Of a DNA stretch of 64,000 nucleotides, positions 17,215 to 26,212 are shown one piece after another. The notes under the pieces are model-generated. The model ran no database searches. It was not told the DNA's origin and saw only the letters and a program-made list of their open reading frames with translations. Within the stretch, counting starts at the first letter, position 1. The number at the start of each line of letters is the position of its first letter. Source of the DNA: Ignavibacteriaceae bacterium. Its GTDB lineage: Bacteria > Bacteroidota > Ignavibacteria > Ignavibacteriales > Ignavibacteriaceae. The position numbers and the translations under genes are program-made. The DNA lies in the NCBI GenBank assembly GCA_013042995.1, contig JABDPB010000073.1, forward strand, positions 1 to 64,000, written 5' to 3'.

Positions 17215-17799
17215 ATGGATGTAAAAAAATTTATAGCTGATTCTTTAAACGAAAGCTCTGAAACAAAATTAAAAATAAAAGCTCAGTTAGAAGATGAATT
17301 GCTTAAAGCAGTTGAACTCTTGGCCGGATGTTTTAAATCCGAAAACAAACTTTTACTATGTGGTAACGGAGGCAGCGCCGCCGATTGCCAGCACATTGCA
17401 ACTGAATTGATGATAAGATTGAGCCATCATATTGAACGACCAGCATTGCCAGCAATTGCGCTTACGACGGACACATCCAATTTAACTGCAGGTGGGAACG
17501 ATATTGGATTTGAAAATGTTTTTGCCAGAAATGTAGAAGGACTTGGAAAGAAAAGCGACATTTTATTAGCTATCTCAACCAGCGGAAACTCTCCGAATGT
17601 AATTAAAGCTACACATGCCGCACACAGTAAAGAAATGAAAGTTATAGGATTTTTAGGTGGCAGTGGTGGAAAGCTTAAGGATCTTGTTGATCTGGCAATC
17701 GTTATTCCTTCTTCAAATGTTCAGCGGATACAGGAAGGGCATATAACGATTGCACATATTATTTGTGAATTAGTTGAAGATAAGCTCTATGGAAAATAA
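17215..17799 (+). CDS. gmhA: D-sedoheptulose 7-phosphate isomerase (SIS domain)
   Basis: A 194-residue single SIS-domain protein. The family signature LLCGNGGSAADCQHIATELMIR is intact, as are LTTDTSNLTAGGND, LLAISTSGNSPNVIKA and the C-terminal VQRIQEGHITIAHIICELVE with the metal-binding His/Glu. GmhA converts sedoheptulose 7-phosphate to D-glycero-D-manno-heptose 7-phosphate, the first step of ADP- or GDP-heptose synthesis for lipopolysaccharide core or surface glycans. The rest of the heptose pathway is not in the window. Confidence 0.92.
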   Translation: MDVKKFIADSLNESSETKLKIKAQLEDELLKAVELLAGCFKSENKLLLCGNGGSAADCQHIATELMIRLSHHIERPALPAIALTTDTSNLTAGGNDIGFENVFARNVEGLGKKSDILLAISTSGNSPNVIKATHAAHSKEMKVIGFLGGSGGKLKDLVDLAIVIPSSNVQRIQEGHITIAHIICELVEDKLYGK

Positions 17800-17857
17800 T
17801 GATAGTAGGTCATTCTATTTGATAGGAACTACCGAAGAATCTCATACCAGAAATCAC

Positions 17858-18421
17858 CTATATATTAATTTTCGTTCCGATCCAAAAAACTTTATCCCCT
17901 TCGTTAATATTATACTTATCTGTAAACCCTGCAATCACTTCTAAAACAAATTTTGCTGGCATAGAAGACGGATAACCTTGTTGGGAAAGTGGAGTCGTAT
18001 TTTTATGAATAGTTACTATTTCATTTTTACTATTAATAAATAGCATATCCAGAGAAAAAAGTGTATTAAGCATCCAAAAGGACTGATAACGTTCTGCAGG
18101 AAAAATAAAAAGCATGCCTTGTAGCTCTTCCATACTTTCACGGTTCATTAATCCAAGCTGTCTTTCGTAATCCGAATCCGCAATTTCAATATCAATTTTT
18201 ACAATTGAATTAGCTGAGCTGTCTGTAAAAGTTAATTCGCCTTCTTTTTTAAATGTATAGTAATTCACGTCGTTTGGATCATCATCGCAATTATTAAAAA
18301 TGAAAAATGCTGCAATAACTATAAAGAGTGTTGCTATTCCTATTTTCACGATTAAGGGCTTAAATCTTTTTTTTTGTAGCTGAGTTTCTTTCTGCTTCTT
18401 TTTTCTTTTCTTTTGAGCCAT
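17858..18421 (-). CDS. DUF192 family protein with N-terminal membrane anchor
   Basis: A 187-residue protein. After a lysine-rich start there is one hydrophobic segment (~25-44), then a DUF192 domain (~75-187): ERQLGLMNRESMEELQGMLFIF, FWMLNTLFSLDMLFI, and AKFVLEVIAGFTDKYNINEGDKV. DUF192 proteins are small beta-barrel proteins found widely in bacteria and archaea with no settled function. Anchored, with the domain likely outside the cytoplasmic membrane. It is a single gene convergent with gmhA. Confidence 0.88.
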   Translation of the reverse strand: MAQKKRKKKQKETQLQKKRFKPLIVKIGIATLFIVIAAFFIFNNCDDDPNDVNYYTFKKEGELTFTDSSANSIVKIDIEIADSDYERQLGLMNRESMEELQGMLFIFPAERYQSFWMLNTLFSLDMLFINSKNEIVTIHKNTTPLSQQGYPSSMPAKFVLEVIAGFTDKYNINEGDKVFWIGTKINI

Positions 18422-18487
18422 TCAATAAATCCCGATATTTGCAGAAACTAATATAGCTAATAGCATCTTAAATTTAATACCACAAAT

Positions 18488-19348
18488 ATGATTGAACTTA
18501 AATCTGAATTCGTGGAAAGAAAAGAAATTAATTTATCAGATTCCCAAGATAAAATGATAGCAAGCGGATGGGGAGATAATGTTGTTGAAAATACTATTAC
18601 AGAAAAAATAACTTATTTATCGGATGGATTAAAAGTGAAAGGGTATATTGCTTATCCAAAAGATGATTCAAAAAAATATCCTTGTGTAATCTGGAATCGA
18701 GGTGGAATTGGCAATAAGGGTGCGATTGATTCTTTTACGGCAAGAGGTTTGTTCGGACAAATAGCAAGCTGGGGACATGTTGTTTTTGCTTCGCAGTACC
18801 GCGGCAATGATGGTGGAGAAGGAAAAGACGAATTTGGCGGAAGTGATGTAAATGATGTATTAAATTTAATTCCGCTTGCAAATGAAATTAAAAATACCCA
18901 TAAAGAGAAATGGGGAATAGAAGGCTGGAGCCGCGGTGGGATGATGACTTATCTTGCTCTAACAAAAACAGATAGATTTAAATGCGCAATTGTAAACGGC
19001 GGCATTGCAAACTTGCGCTGTAGTTCGGATGAGAGTCCGTTTATGAGAAGATTGTATGAAGTTACACTGGGTAAGCACAAAGAAAAAGAATTTTATGAAA
19101 AATGTGAGAGCCGCTCAATTGTAAAGTTTGCTGATAAAATTTCTAAAAAAACACAACTGCTGATAATTCACGGAACAAATGATGAAAGAGTTTTGCCGCG
19201 CGATTCAATCGATCTTTCATATGAATTACTAAAACTCAAAATTCCTTTTCGTTTGGTAATGCTTGAAGGTGGTGATCATTTTAACAAGAAGCACCGTAAA
19301 GAAGTTGATGAGATGAGAAGGATGTGGTTCAATAAATATTTGAGATAG
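18488..19348 (+). CDS. Alpha/beta hydrolase of the prolyl oligopeptidase (S9) type
   Basis: A 286-residue cytosolic protein with no signal peptide. The catalytic triad is readable: S148 in GIEGWSRGGMM, D232 in IHGTNDERV and H264 in GGDHF. The upstream strand YPCVIWNRGG and oxyanion region fit the S9/dienelactone-hydrolase-like fold. There is no beta-propeller domain, so it is a stand-alone catalytic domain; its substrate may be a peptide or an ester. It is monocistronic. Confidence 0.88.
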   Translation: MIELKSEFVERKEINLSDSQDKMIASGWGDNVVENTITEKITYLSDGLKVKGYIAYPKDDSKKYPCVIWNRGGIGNKGAIDSFTARGLFGQIASWGHVVFASQYRGNDGGEGKDEFGGSDVNDVLNLIPLANEIKNTHKEKWGIEGWSRGGMMTYLALTKTDRFKCAIVNGGIANLRCSSDESPFMRRLYEVTLGKHKEKEFYEKCESRSIVKFADKISKKTQLLIIHGTNDERVLPRDSIDLSYELLKLKIPFRLVMLEGGDHFNKKHRKEVDEMRRMWFNKYLR

Positions 19349-19473
19349 GCCTAAGTAATTTCGAAATTGGCTGGGCATTTCAGTTCTTTGCGATCATTTC
19401 AACTACTTGAGTAACGTTTGGTCGGACAAAAATGAAATGTTCTTTTGTTTTGAAGTTATGTTAAACTTAAGGT

Positions 19474-19514
19474 TACGGAGCAGGAACTTCATTGATGAAA
19501 TTCCTGCGACCGTA
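19474..19514 (+). repeat. Long imperfect intergenic hairpin
   Basis: tacgg (19474-19478) pairs with ccgta (19510-19514), gcaggaa (19480-19486) with ttcctgc (19501-19507), and ttcat with atgaa at the tip, with single-base bulges. The 251-nt gap between the converging hydrolase and lipoprotein genes holds nothing else I can identify. It may terminate transcription or be a degraded copy of a dispersed palindrome. Confidence 0.55.
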
Positions 19515-19599
19515 TTTCATGTTTTAATATTGTTCTTCTGTATAGCATATATATATAATTTCAAACACATAAATACAATACAATATGAAATATTAGTTC

Positions 19600-20361
19600 T
19601 TATTCCTCCAACTTTTTGACATTGAAGGGGAAATAGTCGCGCTCTATTACTCTCTGGCTGGCCTCATCAAATACAACACAAAGTCTGTATTCTACCTCAT
19701 AATTTTCCTTATCGACTGATTCTACAACAGCTTCTTTTTTACCAACAGTTTTGGTAACGTATTCTATCCTTTTTTCAATCATTTTCCCTGTTGTTTTAGG
19801 TAGTTTCATTTTTGGTTGCTTTAGTTTCAGACTGTCAACCGGCACCTTTGTTTGCTGTCCGGTTTTGCTAACTACTTTCTGTTTACCTGTTTCCCCCGGT
19901 TCTTTATAGAGTGAACCGGTTGCTGCATTATATTCTTCCTTTGTGACTTTTTTGTCACCTAAATAATAAACCGGGACTTTTTTTGTTATAGTTCCACCTT
20001 CTTTATAATTATTGTACAGAACATAGTGCTCCTCGGTTTTTACATCATCATAGACCCAGGTAACATAAAGTTCTTCCTTGCTTGCTTTCACCTCTTGTGG
20101 AGCCATCCAGCGATTCTCTTCATTCTTTGTATCAATAGTATCTACATTGATTGCCCTCAAAGATTCTTCGGGCATTTCTTCTACATCAATTAATTCGTTC
20201 ATTCCCCTTAAAATTGATGTTGGCTTGCCAACTATAACTTCTACTTCCTCATATGTCATTCCAACTGTAACTTCTGCAGGTGGTTTTTCTTCCTCTTTCT
20301 TGTTGCAAGAAAAGAATAAAAAAGCGATTACAATAATTAATATTAAATTGAGTAATTTCAT
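19600..20361 (-). CDS. Lipoprotein with SmpA/BamE-like N-terminal segment
   Basis: A 253-residue lipoprotein: signal LLNLILIIVIAFLFFSC with lipidated C19, then a lysine/glutamate-rich stretch and a segment resembling the BamE/SmpA fold (VTVGMTYEEVEVIVGKPTSI, ~34-55) in which a short helix precedes a KP turn. The remainder is charged, with tyrosine-rich strands (TWVYDDVKTEEHYVLY) and a proline/lysine-rich linker. No enzyme motif is seen. It is the last gene of the minus-strand run from 25866, 96 nt after the GT39 gene, and may be independent of that cluster. Confidence 0.72.
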   Translation of the reverse strand: MKLLNLILIIVIAFLFFSCNKKEEEKPPAEVTVGMTYEEVEVIVGKPTSILRGMNELIDVEEMPEESLRAINVDTIDTKNEENRWMAPQEVKASKEELYVTWVYDDVKTEEHYVLYNNYKEGGTITKKVPVYYLGDKKVTKEEYNAATGSLYKEPGETGKQKVVSKTGQQTKVPVDSLKLKQPKMKLPKTTGKMIEKRIEYVTKTVGKKEAVVESVDKENYEVEYRLCVVFDEASQRVIERDYFPFNVKKLEE

Positions 20362-20457
20362 GACTTTACAGTCTCCTATTATGGTTGAAAATTCTAATTT
20401 TGAATTAGTCCTAAATTTAATCTTAATTATCTTAAAAACAAGATTACTTTATACAAT

Positions 20458-22227
20458 TTATTTAACCAGATTGAATATTGGGCTTTCAAGTTTCGGATAC
20501 TTTGCTTTTTGAAAAGGAATTTCCTCCTGATCCTTTAATCCCAATCGATACAACACATAGCGATAATCATTTTCCTTATATTCCTTGATCAAATCAACCT
20601 TATAATCATTTAGTATGTTATCACAAAACGAACTTTGTAATGAATCGGCTGCATTACACCAAAAATTCCAATGCAGATAAACTCCTTCCTCATATTGATG
20701 AAACAATATTTGATTCACATAACTTTTTTCGGTAGTTGCAAGAGAAATTTGAGCTGCATTTTTGCCCCAAAGATGAAACATATTAGGATTGTGAGTTAAA
20801 ACAATTGAGTTTTCAGGTAGAAGTGTTGCAAATTCTTTCGCATAAAGATGATCTGCCCGGGCCCCCCAGCCTTCCTGAGTTTCTGCACGAACTTGCGGAA
20901 GGAATTTTAGAAAAGATATTGTTATCATAATTCCAACAATCGGATTGAGATATGATTTCAATGATAAATTATTTTTCAAAAACGCCTGCAGTTGATAGAC
21001 TCCTAAACCCCCAAGAATAACTAACGGGAAATAAGACACTAAAGAATACCTTACGTCCGCCCCATATTCATAACTACCAGCATAGAAGAATAGAAAAACT
21101 CCCCAAAAACAAAAAAACCAAACAGCTAACAGTATCTTTTCTTTAAGAAATGATTTTGCAAAAAAGCTTGATAGGAAGAATAGTGTAAAGAGAATCGGGA
21201 ACTTTATGTTATCAACATAAAACAACGAATTAACTGTAAAATTATGCGAGAAGTAATCTAGACTGAATTTTGCAGCAGTAGTTCCCCAGCTATCACCGCT
21301 GGTTACGAAGAGGTGAATTATAAATCCAAAAGAAAGAGCCAACAATAGTAATCCGGCATTATAAATTCTCATACTTTTGAATTCAGAGGGTTTGTAGATG
21401 ATTATACTTAGCAAAGCTACAAATATTAATAAAATTGATTCCTGTCTAAATTGTATTGCAAAACTTGCTGTTACAATAGCTAGAAATAATGACCTGTTAG
21501 ATTTTTCCTTTAAATATATTATTAAGGATAATATGAAAATTGCACCAAATAGAGCGGTAGAAGGTTCCGCCGCAGTAGTGCTAAACCATAGCAAGTTTTG
21601 TGGTATCAGGGTATACATTAGAGCAGCGAAAATTCCTATTTTATAGTTTTTAAAAAGAAGAAACGTAATAAGAAAGACTATAAAAATAGAGAAGCCCAAA
21701 AGGAAATTGTTAAAAATAAATGATGCAGTTTCGCTTACACCAAATAACCGATATACTATGCTGAGTAAGTAAGGATATCCATAAGGTTGTTTATTATATA
21801 TACCATTCTGGCAATCATAAACTCCATAAACAGTACTGCCATCAATGCATAGTTGGGCTTTCTGAAGAGATGCTAAATTTTGACCAATATTTTGATAAAT
21901 ATCTTCATCGTAATAAATTCGATGTGTCTGAGGTGCAACAAAGCTTGTTATTAAAACTCCACTAATAGTAATACCCAGCAGAATATATATGATTTTACGG
22001 GGGATTGTAAGGATAAGGTTTTTAATAAACTTAGATACTAATATGAACCCTATTATAATTAGGATGAAATTAATTTCTAAGAAATAAAATTGTGAATCAA
22101 TTAATACTCTTTTTATTTCAGACAAATTGAATAACAAAAAACATAAAGCTATTAATGCTACGTAACCGACATACCCCGCAATAAGCATTGACAGTAAGAA
22201 TTTAGATCTTGAGCTGTTTTTTATCAT
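20458..22227 (-). CDS. Membrane glycosyltransferase of the GT39/ArnT type
   Basis: A 589-residue protein with about 11-12 membrane helices. The first periplasmic loop carries HRIYYDEDIYQNIGQ, the acidic motif expected in GT39/GT83-type enzymes that use polyprenyl-phosphate sugars. Cysteine-containing loop CIDGSTVYGVYDCQNG, the GYPYLLSIVYRLFG segment and a soluble C-terminal domain of ~150 residues fit the same group. It would transfer a sugar from a lipid carrier to a lipid, protein or glycan outside the membrane. The GT2 gene three positions upstream is the kind that makes such carriers. Acceptor unknown. Confidence 0.8.
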   Translation of the reverse strand: MIKNSSRSKFLLSMLIAGYVGYVALIALCFLLFNLSEIKRVLIDSQFYFLEINFILIIIGFILVSKFIKNLILTIPRKIIYILLGITISGVLITSFVAPQTHRIYYDEDIYQNIGQNLASLQKAQLCIDGSTVYGVYDCQNGIYNKQPYGYPYLLSIVYRLFGVSETASFIFNNFLLGFSIFIVFLITFLLFKNYKIGIFAALMYTLIPQNLLWFSTTAAEPSTALFGAIFILSLIIYLKEKSNRSLFLAIVTASFAIQFRQESILLIFVALLSIIIYKPSEFKSMRIYNAGLLLLALSFGFIIHLFVTSGDSWGTTAAKFSLDYFSHNFTVNSLFYVDNIKFPILFTLFFLSSFFAKSFLKEKILLAVWFFCFWGVFLFFYAGSYEYGADVRYSLVSYFPLVILGGLGVYQLQAFLKNNLSLKSYLNPIVGIMITISFLKFLPQVRAETQEGWGARADHLYAKEFATLLPENSIVLTHNPNMFHLWGKNAAQISLATTEKSYVNQILFHQYEEGVYLHWNFWCNAADSLQSSFCDNILNDYKVDLIKEYKENDYRYVLYRLGLKDQEEIPFQKAKYPKLESPIFNLVK

Positions 22228-22283
22228 TATAAAAATTTGGAAAATATTCTTTTATATAAATGATTCCGGTTAACATTTATAAT

Positions 22284-23972
22284 TTACTGTGTAACAATCA
22301 AATCGCCAATTATTAGATATTTTATACCAGTGGAAATAAAGGTATCAATTGCATCCTTTGGGGAACAAACCAACGGTTCCCCATGTATGTTAAAACTGGT
22401 ATTTAGTAGAACTCCATAGCCCGTTAGTGTTTTAATTTCTTTGAGCAACCTCACATATTTTGAATTATTATCTGCCAATAGTTGTGGCCGGCATGAGCCA
22501 TCAATATTTATCACCCCAATTAATTTTTGTTTAAATTCATCTCGGACTTTATAGGCCATTGTCATAAAGTGATCAGGATGTCCGTTATAGTCTTCCAGTA
22601 CAGTTGAAGCATCTTCCAGTAAAATTGTCGGACAGAATGGTTGATACCATACCCTTTTTTTTAACTTGAGATTTAATTCATCCTTAATGTTCAAATTATC
22701 TGGTAGTGCTAATATACTTCTTGAACCTAGAGCGCGAGGTCCGTATTCCATCCTTCCCTGAAACCATAGTACGATATTTCCTTGATTGATAAGTTCAGCT
22801 GTTTCCTTTTCAGGATTAGGAGACTTTGTATAAGTCAGGTTTGTCCGCTTCAATTCGTTTTCTATTACTTCGTTTGAATATTCCAATCCGAATGCAACCG
22901 ATTCAAATTTGTAATTGGTGATTTTATTTAACTCGTAATTACGATACATAGCCGCACCCATCGCCAAACCCCCATCTCCCATATGAGGAAAAACAAAACA
23001 CTCCTCACATTCCGGTAAATTTCTTATCATCATATTTACTTTTACATTTGATGCAACTCCACCTGAAAGTGCAATCTTTTTTAATCCCGTATCAGCAATT
23101 GCATTTTTAATTAATTTGATAATGTGATACTCCAGGGTTTTCTGGGCCATGTTTGCAAACTGTTCAGATGGAAACCGCCATAAAATCTTTTTTAATTTCT
23201 GAAACATATCTAGACTGCTGTACTTTGCCTTGATAGTTAAATCTTCTGTTTTGAAAAATTCCATTAGCGGATTATCTTTATCGGCAATAGGATACGCATA
23301 ATCTGCCAAAGCCATTACTTTTCCTTCATCCTCCAGCTCCCTCATATTCATTAAATTGGTAACATGCTCAAAGAATATTCCAAATGAATCTTTTGCTGAT
23401 ATAGTGGATACTTTTTTAAGCTTTTTATCTTTGAAAATATTTACAGTTCCCGAAACGCCATCTCCAAGACCATCTAATGTAATTACCAAGCATTCTTTAA
23501 AATCACTGCAGAAAGCTGCTGCAGCAATATGACTAATATGATGGTCAATGACGCTAAGACTGTAATTAGCAAAGCCAATTTTATCCAATTCCTTTTGTAC
23601 AATCTTCTTGCTTAAAAAAGTTGTTATCCGGTTGGGACTTAATTCTGTGAGCTTGTATTTAAATCTTTTCTTCTGATAGTTCAGATAGGTTAAATCTTTT
23701 TTCCTTCTTCTTATTAAATAATATTCTTCTTTTGTTGAAGGTACTATACGGGCAAGCGTTTTAGCAGGATCGGAAGTAGAGACTGCAATTTCTGAAATAT
23801 CTGATGGCCCCAGGTTCAGATATTTTAAGCATGCTTCTACTGATTTCTTTGGAAAATTTATTTCAAGTTTTCTTCTGGTAAGTCTCTCTTCATTAATAGC
23901 AACTAGGATCTCATTATCTTTAATGACTGCTGCACCGGAATCATGTCCATCCCAAATTCCGAGAATGTACAT
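22284..23972 (-). CDS. O-carbamoyltransferase (NodU/CmcH/TobZ family)
   Basis: A 562-residue enzyme. The N-terminal Kae1/YrdC-like ATPase-fold domain has GIWDGHDSGAAVI, the metal-binding HHISHIAAAAF and the phosphate loops ITLDGLGDG and ALSGGVASNVK. The C-terminal carbamoyltransferase domain has FQGRMEYGPRALGSRSILA and later LLNTSFNIHGEPLV. Family members make carbamoyl-adenylate from carbamoyl phosphate and ATP and transfer the carbamoyl group to a hydroxyl of a sugar, antibiotic or Nod factor. It abuts the GT2 gene exactly (stop and start adjacent, no gap), so the two are translationally linked. Carbamate kinase at 38.5 kb handles the same donor, but is not adjacent. Confidence 0.92.
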   Translation of the reverse strand: MYILGIWDGHDSGAAVIKDNEILVAINEERLTRRKLEINFPKKSVEACLKYLNLGPSDISEIAVSTSDPAKTLARIVPSTKEEYYLIRRRKKDLTYLNYQKKRFKYKLTELSPNRITTFLSKKIVQKELDKIGFANYSLSVIDHHISHIAAAAFCSDFKECLVITLDGLGDGVSGTVNIFKDKKLKKVSTISAKDSFGIFFEHVTNLMNMRELEDEGKVMALADYAYPIADKDNPLMEFFKTEDLTIKAKYSSLDMFQKLKKILWRFPSEQFANMAQKTLEYHIIKLIKNAIADTGLKKIALSGGVASNVKVNMMIRNLPECEECFVFPHMGDGGLAMGAAMYRNYELNKITNYKFESVAFGLEYSNEVIENELKRTNLTYTKSPNPEKETAELINQGNIVLWFQGRMEYGPRALGSRSILALPDNLNIKDELNLKLKKRVWYQPFCPTILLEDASTVLEDYNGHPDHFMTMAYKVRDEFKQKLIGVINIDGSCRPQLLADNNSKYVRLLKEIKTLTGYGVLLNTSFNIHGEPLVCSPKDAIDTFISTGIKYLIIGDLIVTQ

Positions 23973-24680
23973 TCAATGCCCCTTTTTCGACTTTGTAAAG
24001 AATAAATATTTTATAAAGGAATAAACATATCTGAAGGATACTTTCCTTAAATTGATATTCGACTCACCATAGAATCTTCTCCTTTCGTGAGTGGGAACTT
24101 CGGCCATGCGGTAACCTAATTTCAATGTCTTAATAATCATTTCCTGTTCAATTGTAGTTATCTTTTCCTTAAGATTTAATTTTTTAAGTACATCTGTTCT
24201 GATAGCGCGAAAACCGTTCTGACTCTCACTGAGTTTTATATTGAATTTCCAGTTTATACATGCGGTAATTAATGAGCTGCCCATCAATCTAAGAGTTTCA
24301 TCAAAAGTTCCGTGTAATTCATCAGAGCCGCCTAGAAGTCTTGAACCGGAAACATGGTCTGCTTCGCCCACAAGAATTGGTTGAACAAGCTTTGGAATGT
24401 CCTCCGGAATATGTGAGCCATCTGCATCCATAAATACCGTAATTTTGTTTTTGATGTGCTGGATTGACTCACAAAGTGCGTTTCCTTTTCCTATTGGTGG
24501 AATATTAATGACTCTTGCTCCGGCGGCTGCAGCGTATTCTGAGGTTTTATCTTCGGAATTACCATTGATAACGATTATATCATCAGAATATTTCGTGGCA
24601 GCCGTTACCATTTCACCAATAGTTTTTTCTTCATTTTTTGCTGGTATTACAATAGAAATGGAGTTTAGAGGTGTTGTCAT
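23973..24680 (-). CDS. Family 2 glycosyltransferase, polyprenyl-phosphate sugar synthase-like
   Basis: A 235-residue GT-A fold transferase: SIVIPAKNEEKTIGEMV at the N-terminus, nucleotide-sugar contact VINGNSEDKT, the metal-binding DADGSH, and the VSGSRL acceptor loop. The short length without trailing membrane helices and the C-terminal RRFYGESNINLRKV resemble dolichyl/undecaprenyl-phosphate mannose or glucose synthases. It may load the lipid carrier used by the GT39-type enzyme. Co-transcribed with the carbamoyltransferase (0 nt gap); 130 nt separate it from the radical SAM gene upstream. Confidence 0.87.
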   Translation of the reverse strand: MTTPLNSISIVIPAKNEEKTIGEMVTAATKYSDDIIVINGNSEDKTSEYAAAAGARVINIPPIGKGNALCESIQHIKNKITVFMDADGSHIPEDIPKLVQPILVGEADHVSGSRLLGGSDELHGTFDETLRLMGSSLITACINWKFNIKLSESQNGFRAIRTDVLKKLNLKEKITTIEQEMIIKTLKLGYRMAEVPTHERRRFYGESNINLRKVSFRYVYSFIKYLFFTKSKKGH

Positions 24681-24810
24681 TAATAATTCGTGTTGATTTT
24701 TCGAGATAAGTTATTTTTAGATTGAATAAATAATTAAAGTATCTAAAATGAAATCTTAAACTAAAAATAAGTAATATTTGATGCCCTGACAATCTACTGC
24801 ATTGAACTGA

Positions 24811-25866
24811 TCACTTAAATCTGAATAAACTAGCTAAGATGCTTTGGTAAGCTTCACAGGGAGTCCAACAGTTCGGACATTTTTTTTCACTTATTGTCTG
24901 GCGAAGTTCATGAACTTTTTGTTGCTCTAATAGTTTGATTAAATCGTATTCGAAATCTTTTATATTCCCAATTTTCTTATCCCAAATACTGCATGGAAAT
25001 ACATTACCATAAGGATCAAGAAATACTGATGATGATAGCGATTTGCAATCTATCGGGGTTATGCCTGATTTGATATATTCTTTTGCTAGAGTAAGGTATT
25101 TATTTTCCAGGTTATTAATAGGATTAAGAATATTCTTTTTTCTCAATCGAAATTCCTCCACCTCTTTAATAAACTTATCTTCTTTGTCCTTCATTCCAAT
25201 CTCGAAATTACTGTTGTTGTAATAATGCCCTGATGTATGGGCAATATTCATGTGGAAATCTTCATAATGGACTTCCGGAAATTCTTTTTTAACAGCTGAA
25301 ACTGTTTCATTAAATTTACCTGAGTTTAATCCTGATAAGGTGAATCCAAAAAAGATTTTAAAGTTTTTGTTTTCATATTTCCGTAATTCATTAAAAGCTT
25401 TCATTACAGAAGAAAAGTTGTTGTCAACCCCCCTTATATGATCGTGATGTTCTGGTGGACCGTCAATGCTTAAGGTAATAGTAAACTTGTTGGGTTTAGG
25501 CGATAATTTTAATATTTCCTTTATTTTGTCTACTGTTAATTGTGTGACAATACTGTTTGTAGGAATATGAAGATGATATAAGTCCTTGCAGGATTGTAAA
25601 ATAATATCTGCAATTTCTACAATATCTTTTCGTAAAAAAACTTCTCCCCCTGTAACATCAATCCATGAGAATTTGTTAGAGTATTTAAAAAATTTTCTTA
25701 TTTCATCTGTCCTCAGCTCATTAACACTTTTAATCTTCCAGATATCGCAGCTTAAACACTTTGAGTTGCATTTATATGTCAGACAAAAATTTAACTTGTA
25801 CGGAAAGCTGACTCTTCTGAAGTTAGATACCAAAATTTGTTTAGTGAGAAAAAACTGATTTTTCAT
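24811..25866 (-). CDS. Radical SAM protein with SPASM-type C-terminal cysteine domain
   Basis: A 351-residue radical SAM enzyme. Cysteines 33, 37 and 40 form the CX3CX2C cluster (YKCNSKCLSC), followed by the SAM segment VTGGEVFLRKDI and the LSIDGPPEHHDHIRG strand. The C-terminus has the SPASM arrangement for auxiliary clusters: CKSLSSSVFLDPYGNVFPC and KKCPNCWTPCEAY. Enzymes of this type modify ribosomal peptides, proteins or small molecules. No precursor peptide was recognised next to it. It heads the minus-strand run with GT2, carbamoyltransferase and GT39, so a role in a glycan or tailored metabolite is also possible. Substrate unknown. Confidence 0.87.
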   Translation of the reverse strand: MKNQFFLTKQILVSNFRRVSFPYKLNFCLTYKCNSKCLSCDIWKIKSVNELRTDEIRKFFKYSNKFSWIDVTGGEVFLRKDIVEIADIILQSCKDLYHLHIPTNSIVTQLTVDKIKEILKLSPKPNKFTITLSIDGPPEHHDHIRGVDNNFSSVMKAFNELRKYENKNFKIFFGFTLSGLNSGKFNETVSAVKKEFPEVHYEDFHMNIAHTSGHYYNNSNFEIGMKDKEDKFIKEVEEFRLRKKNILNPINNLENKYLTLAKEYIKSGITPIDCKSLSSSVFLDPYGNVFPCSIWDKKIGNIKDFEYDLIKLLEQQKVHELRQTISEKKCPNCWTPCEAYQSILASLFRFK

Positions 25867-26212
25867 TTAATTAGTGTGTTATATTGTTTTATTACTGATT
25901 TATTAAAAATATTTATTCATTCAATGACCAAAAGGTAATATTATTTTACAAGGCCTAAATCGTTTGTATATACGCTTGTATAAAAATTTGTTAATTATCT
26001 ATGATTAATCCAGCCACACCCATTATTACACGCATAACATTAACTGCCCGAACAAGATAAAAATATAAATTTTGCTGGACAATTAGACCAAAAAAAATTA
26101 TATTTATATTATTAGTAAGCTTCTATAGTAAAGTTTACAGAAATAGTTGTATATTTTTTTGTCAAAAAGAAATTAATCAGTTCTCATTCTCATTTAACGG
26201 AGGAACTTCATT
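25867..26212. other. Intergenic region, divergent promoters expected
   Basis: 346 bases, very AT-rich, between the divergent radical SAM gene and the small lipoprotein gene. I see no RNA gene, no convincing repeat and no open frame. Promoters for both neighbours should lie here. The plus-strand gene has a strong Shine-Dalgarno (ggagga, 26200-26205). Confidence 0.5.

Noticed and set aside
19407-19619. 70-codon open frame on the plus strand after the hydrolase gene
   Set aside because: It covers the long intergenic hairpin, has no Shine-Dalgarno, low-complexity composition and overlaps the lipoprotein stop; it is most likely not coding.
20078-20512. 144-codon open frame antisense to the lipoprotein and the end of the GT39 gene
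   Set aside because: Antisense shadow of two real genes; composition matches the complement of coding sequence and there is no RBS.
24811-25866. Radical SAM gene as part of a ribosomal-peptide cluster
   Set aside because: No short precursor-like frame with a leader was found beside it, and neighbours are sugar and carbamoyl transferases.
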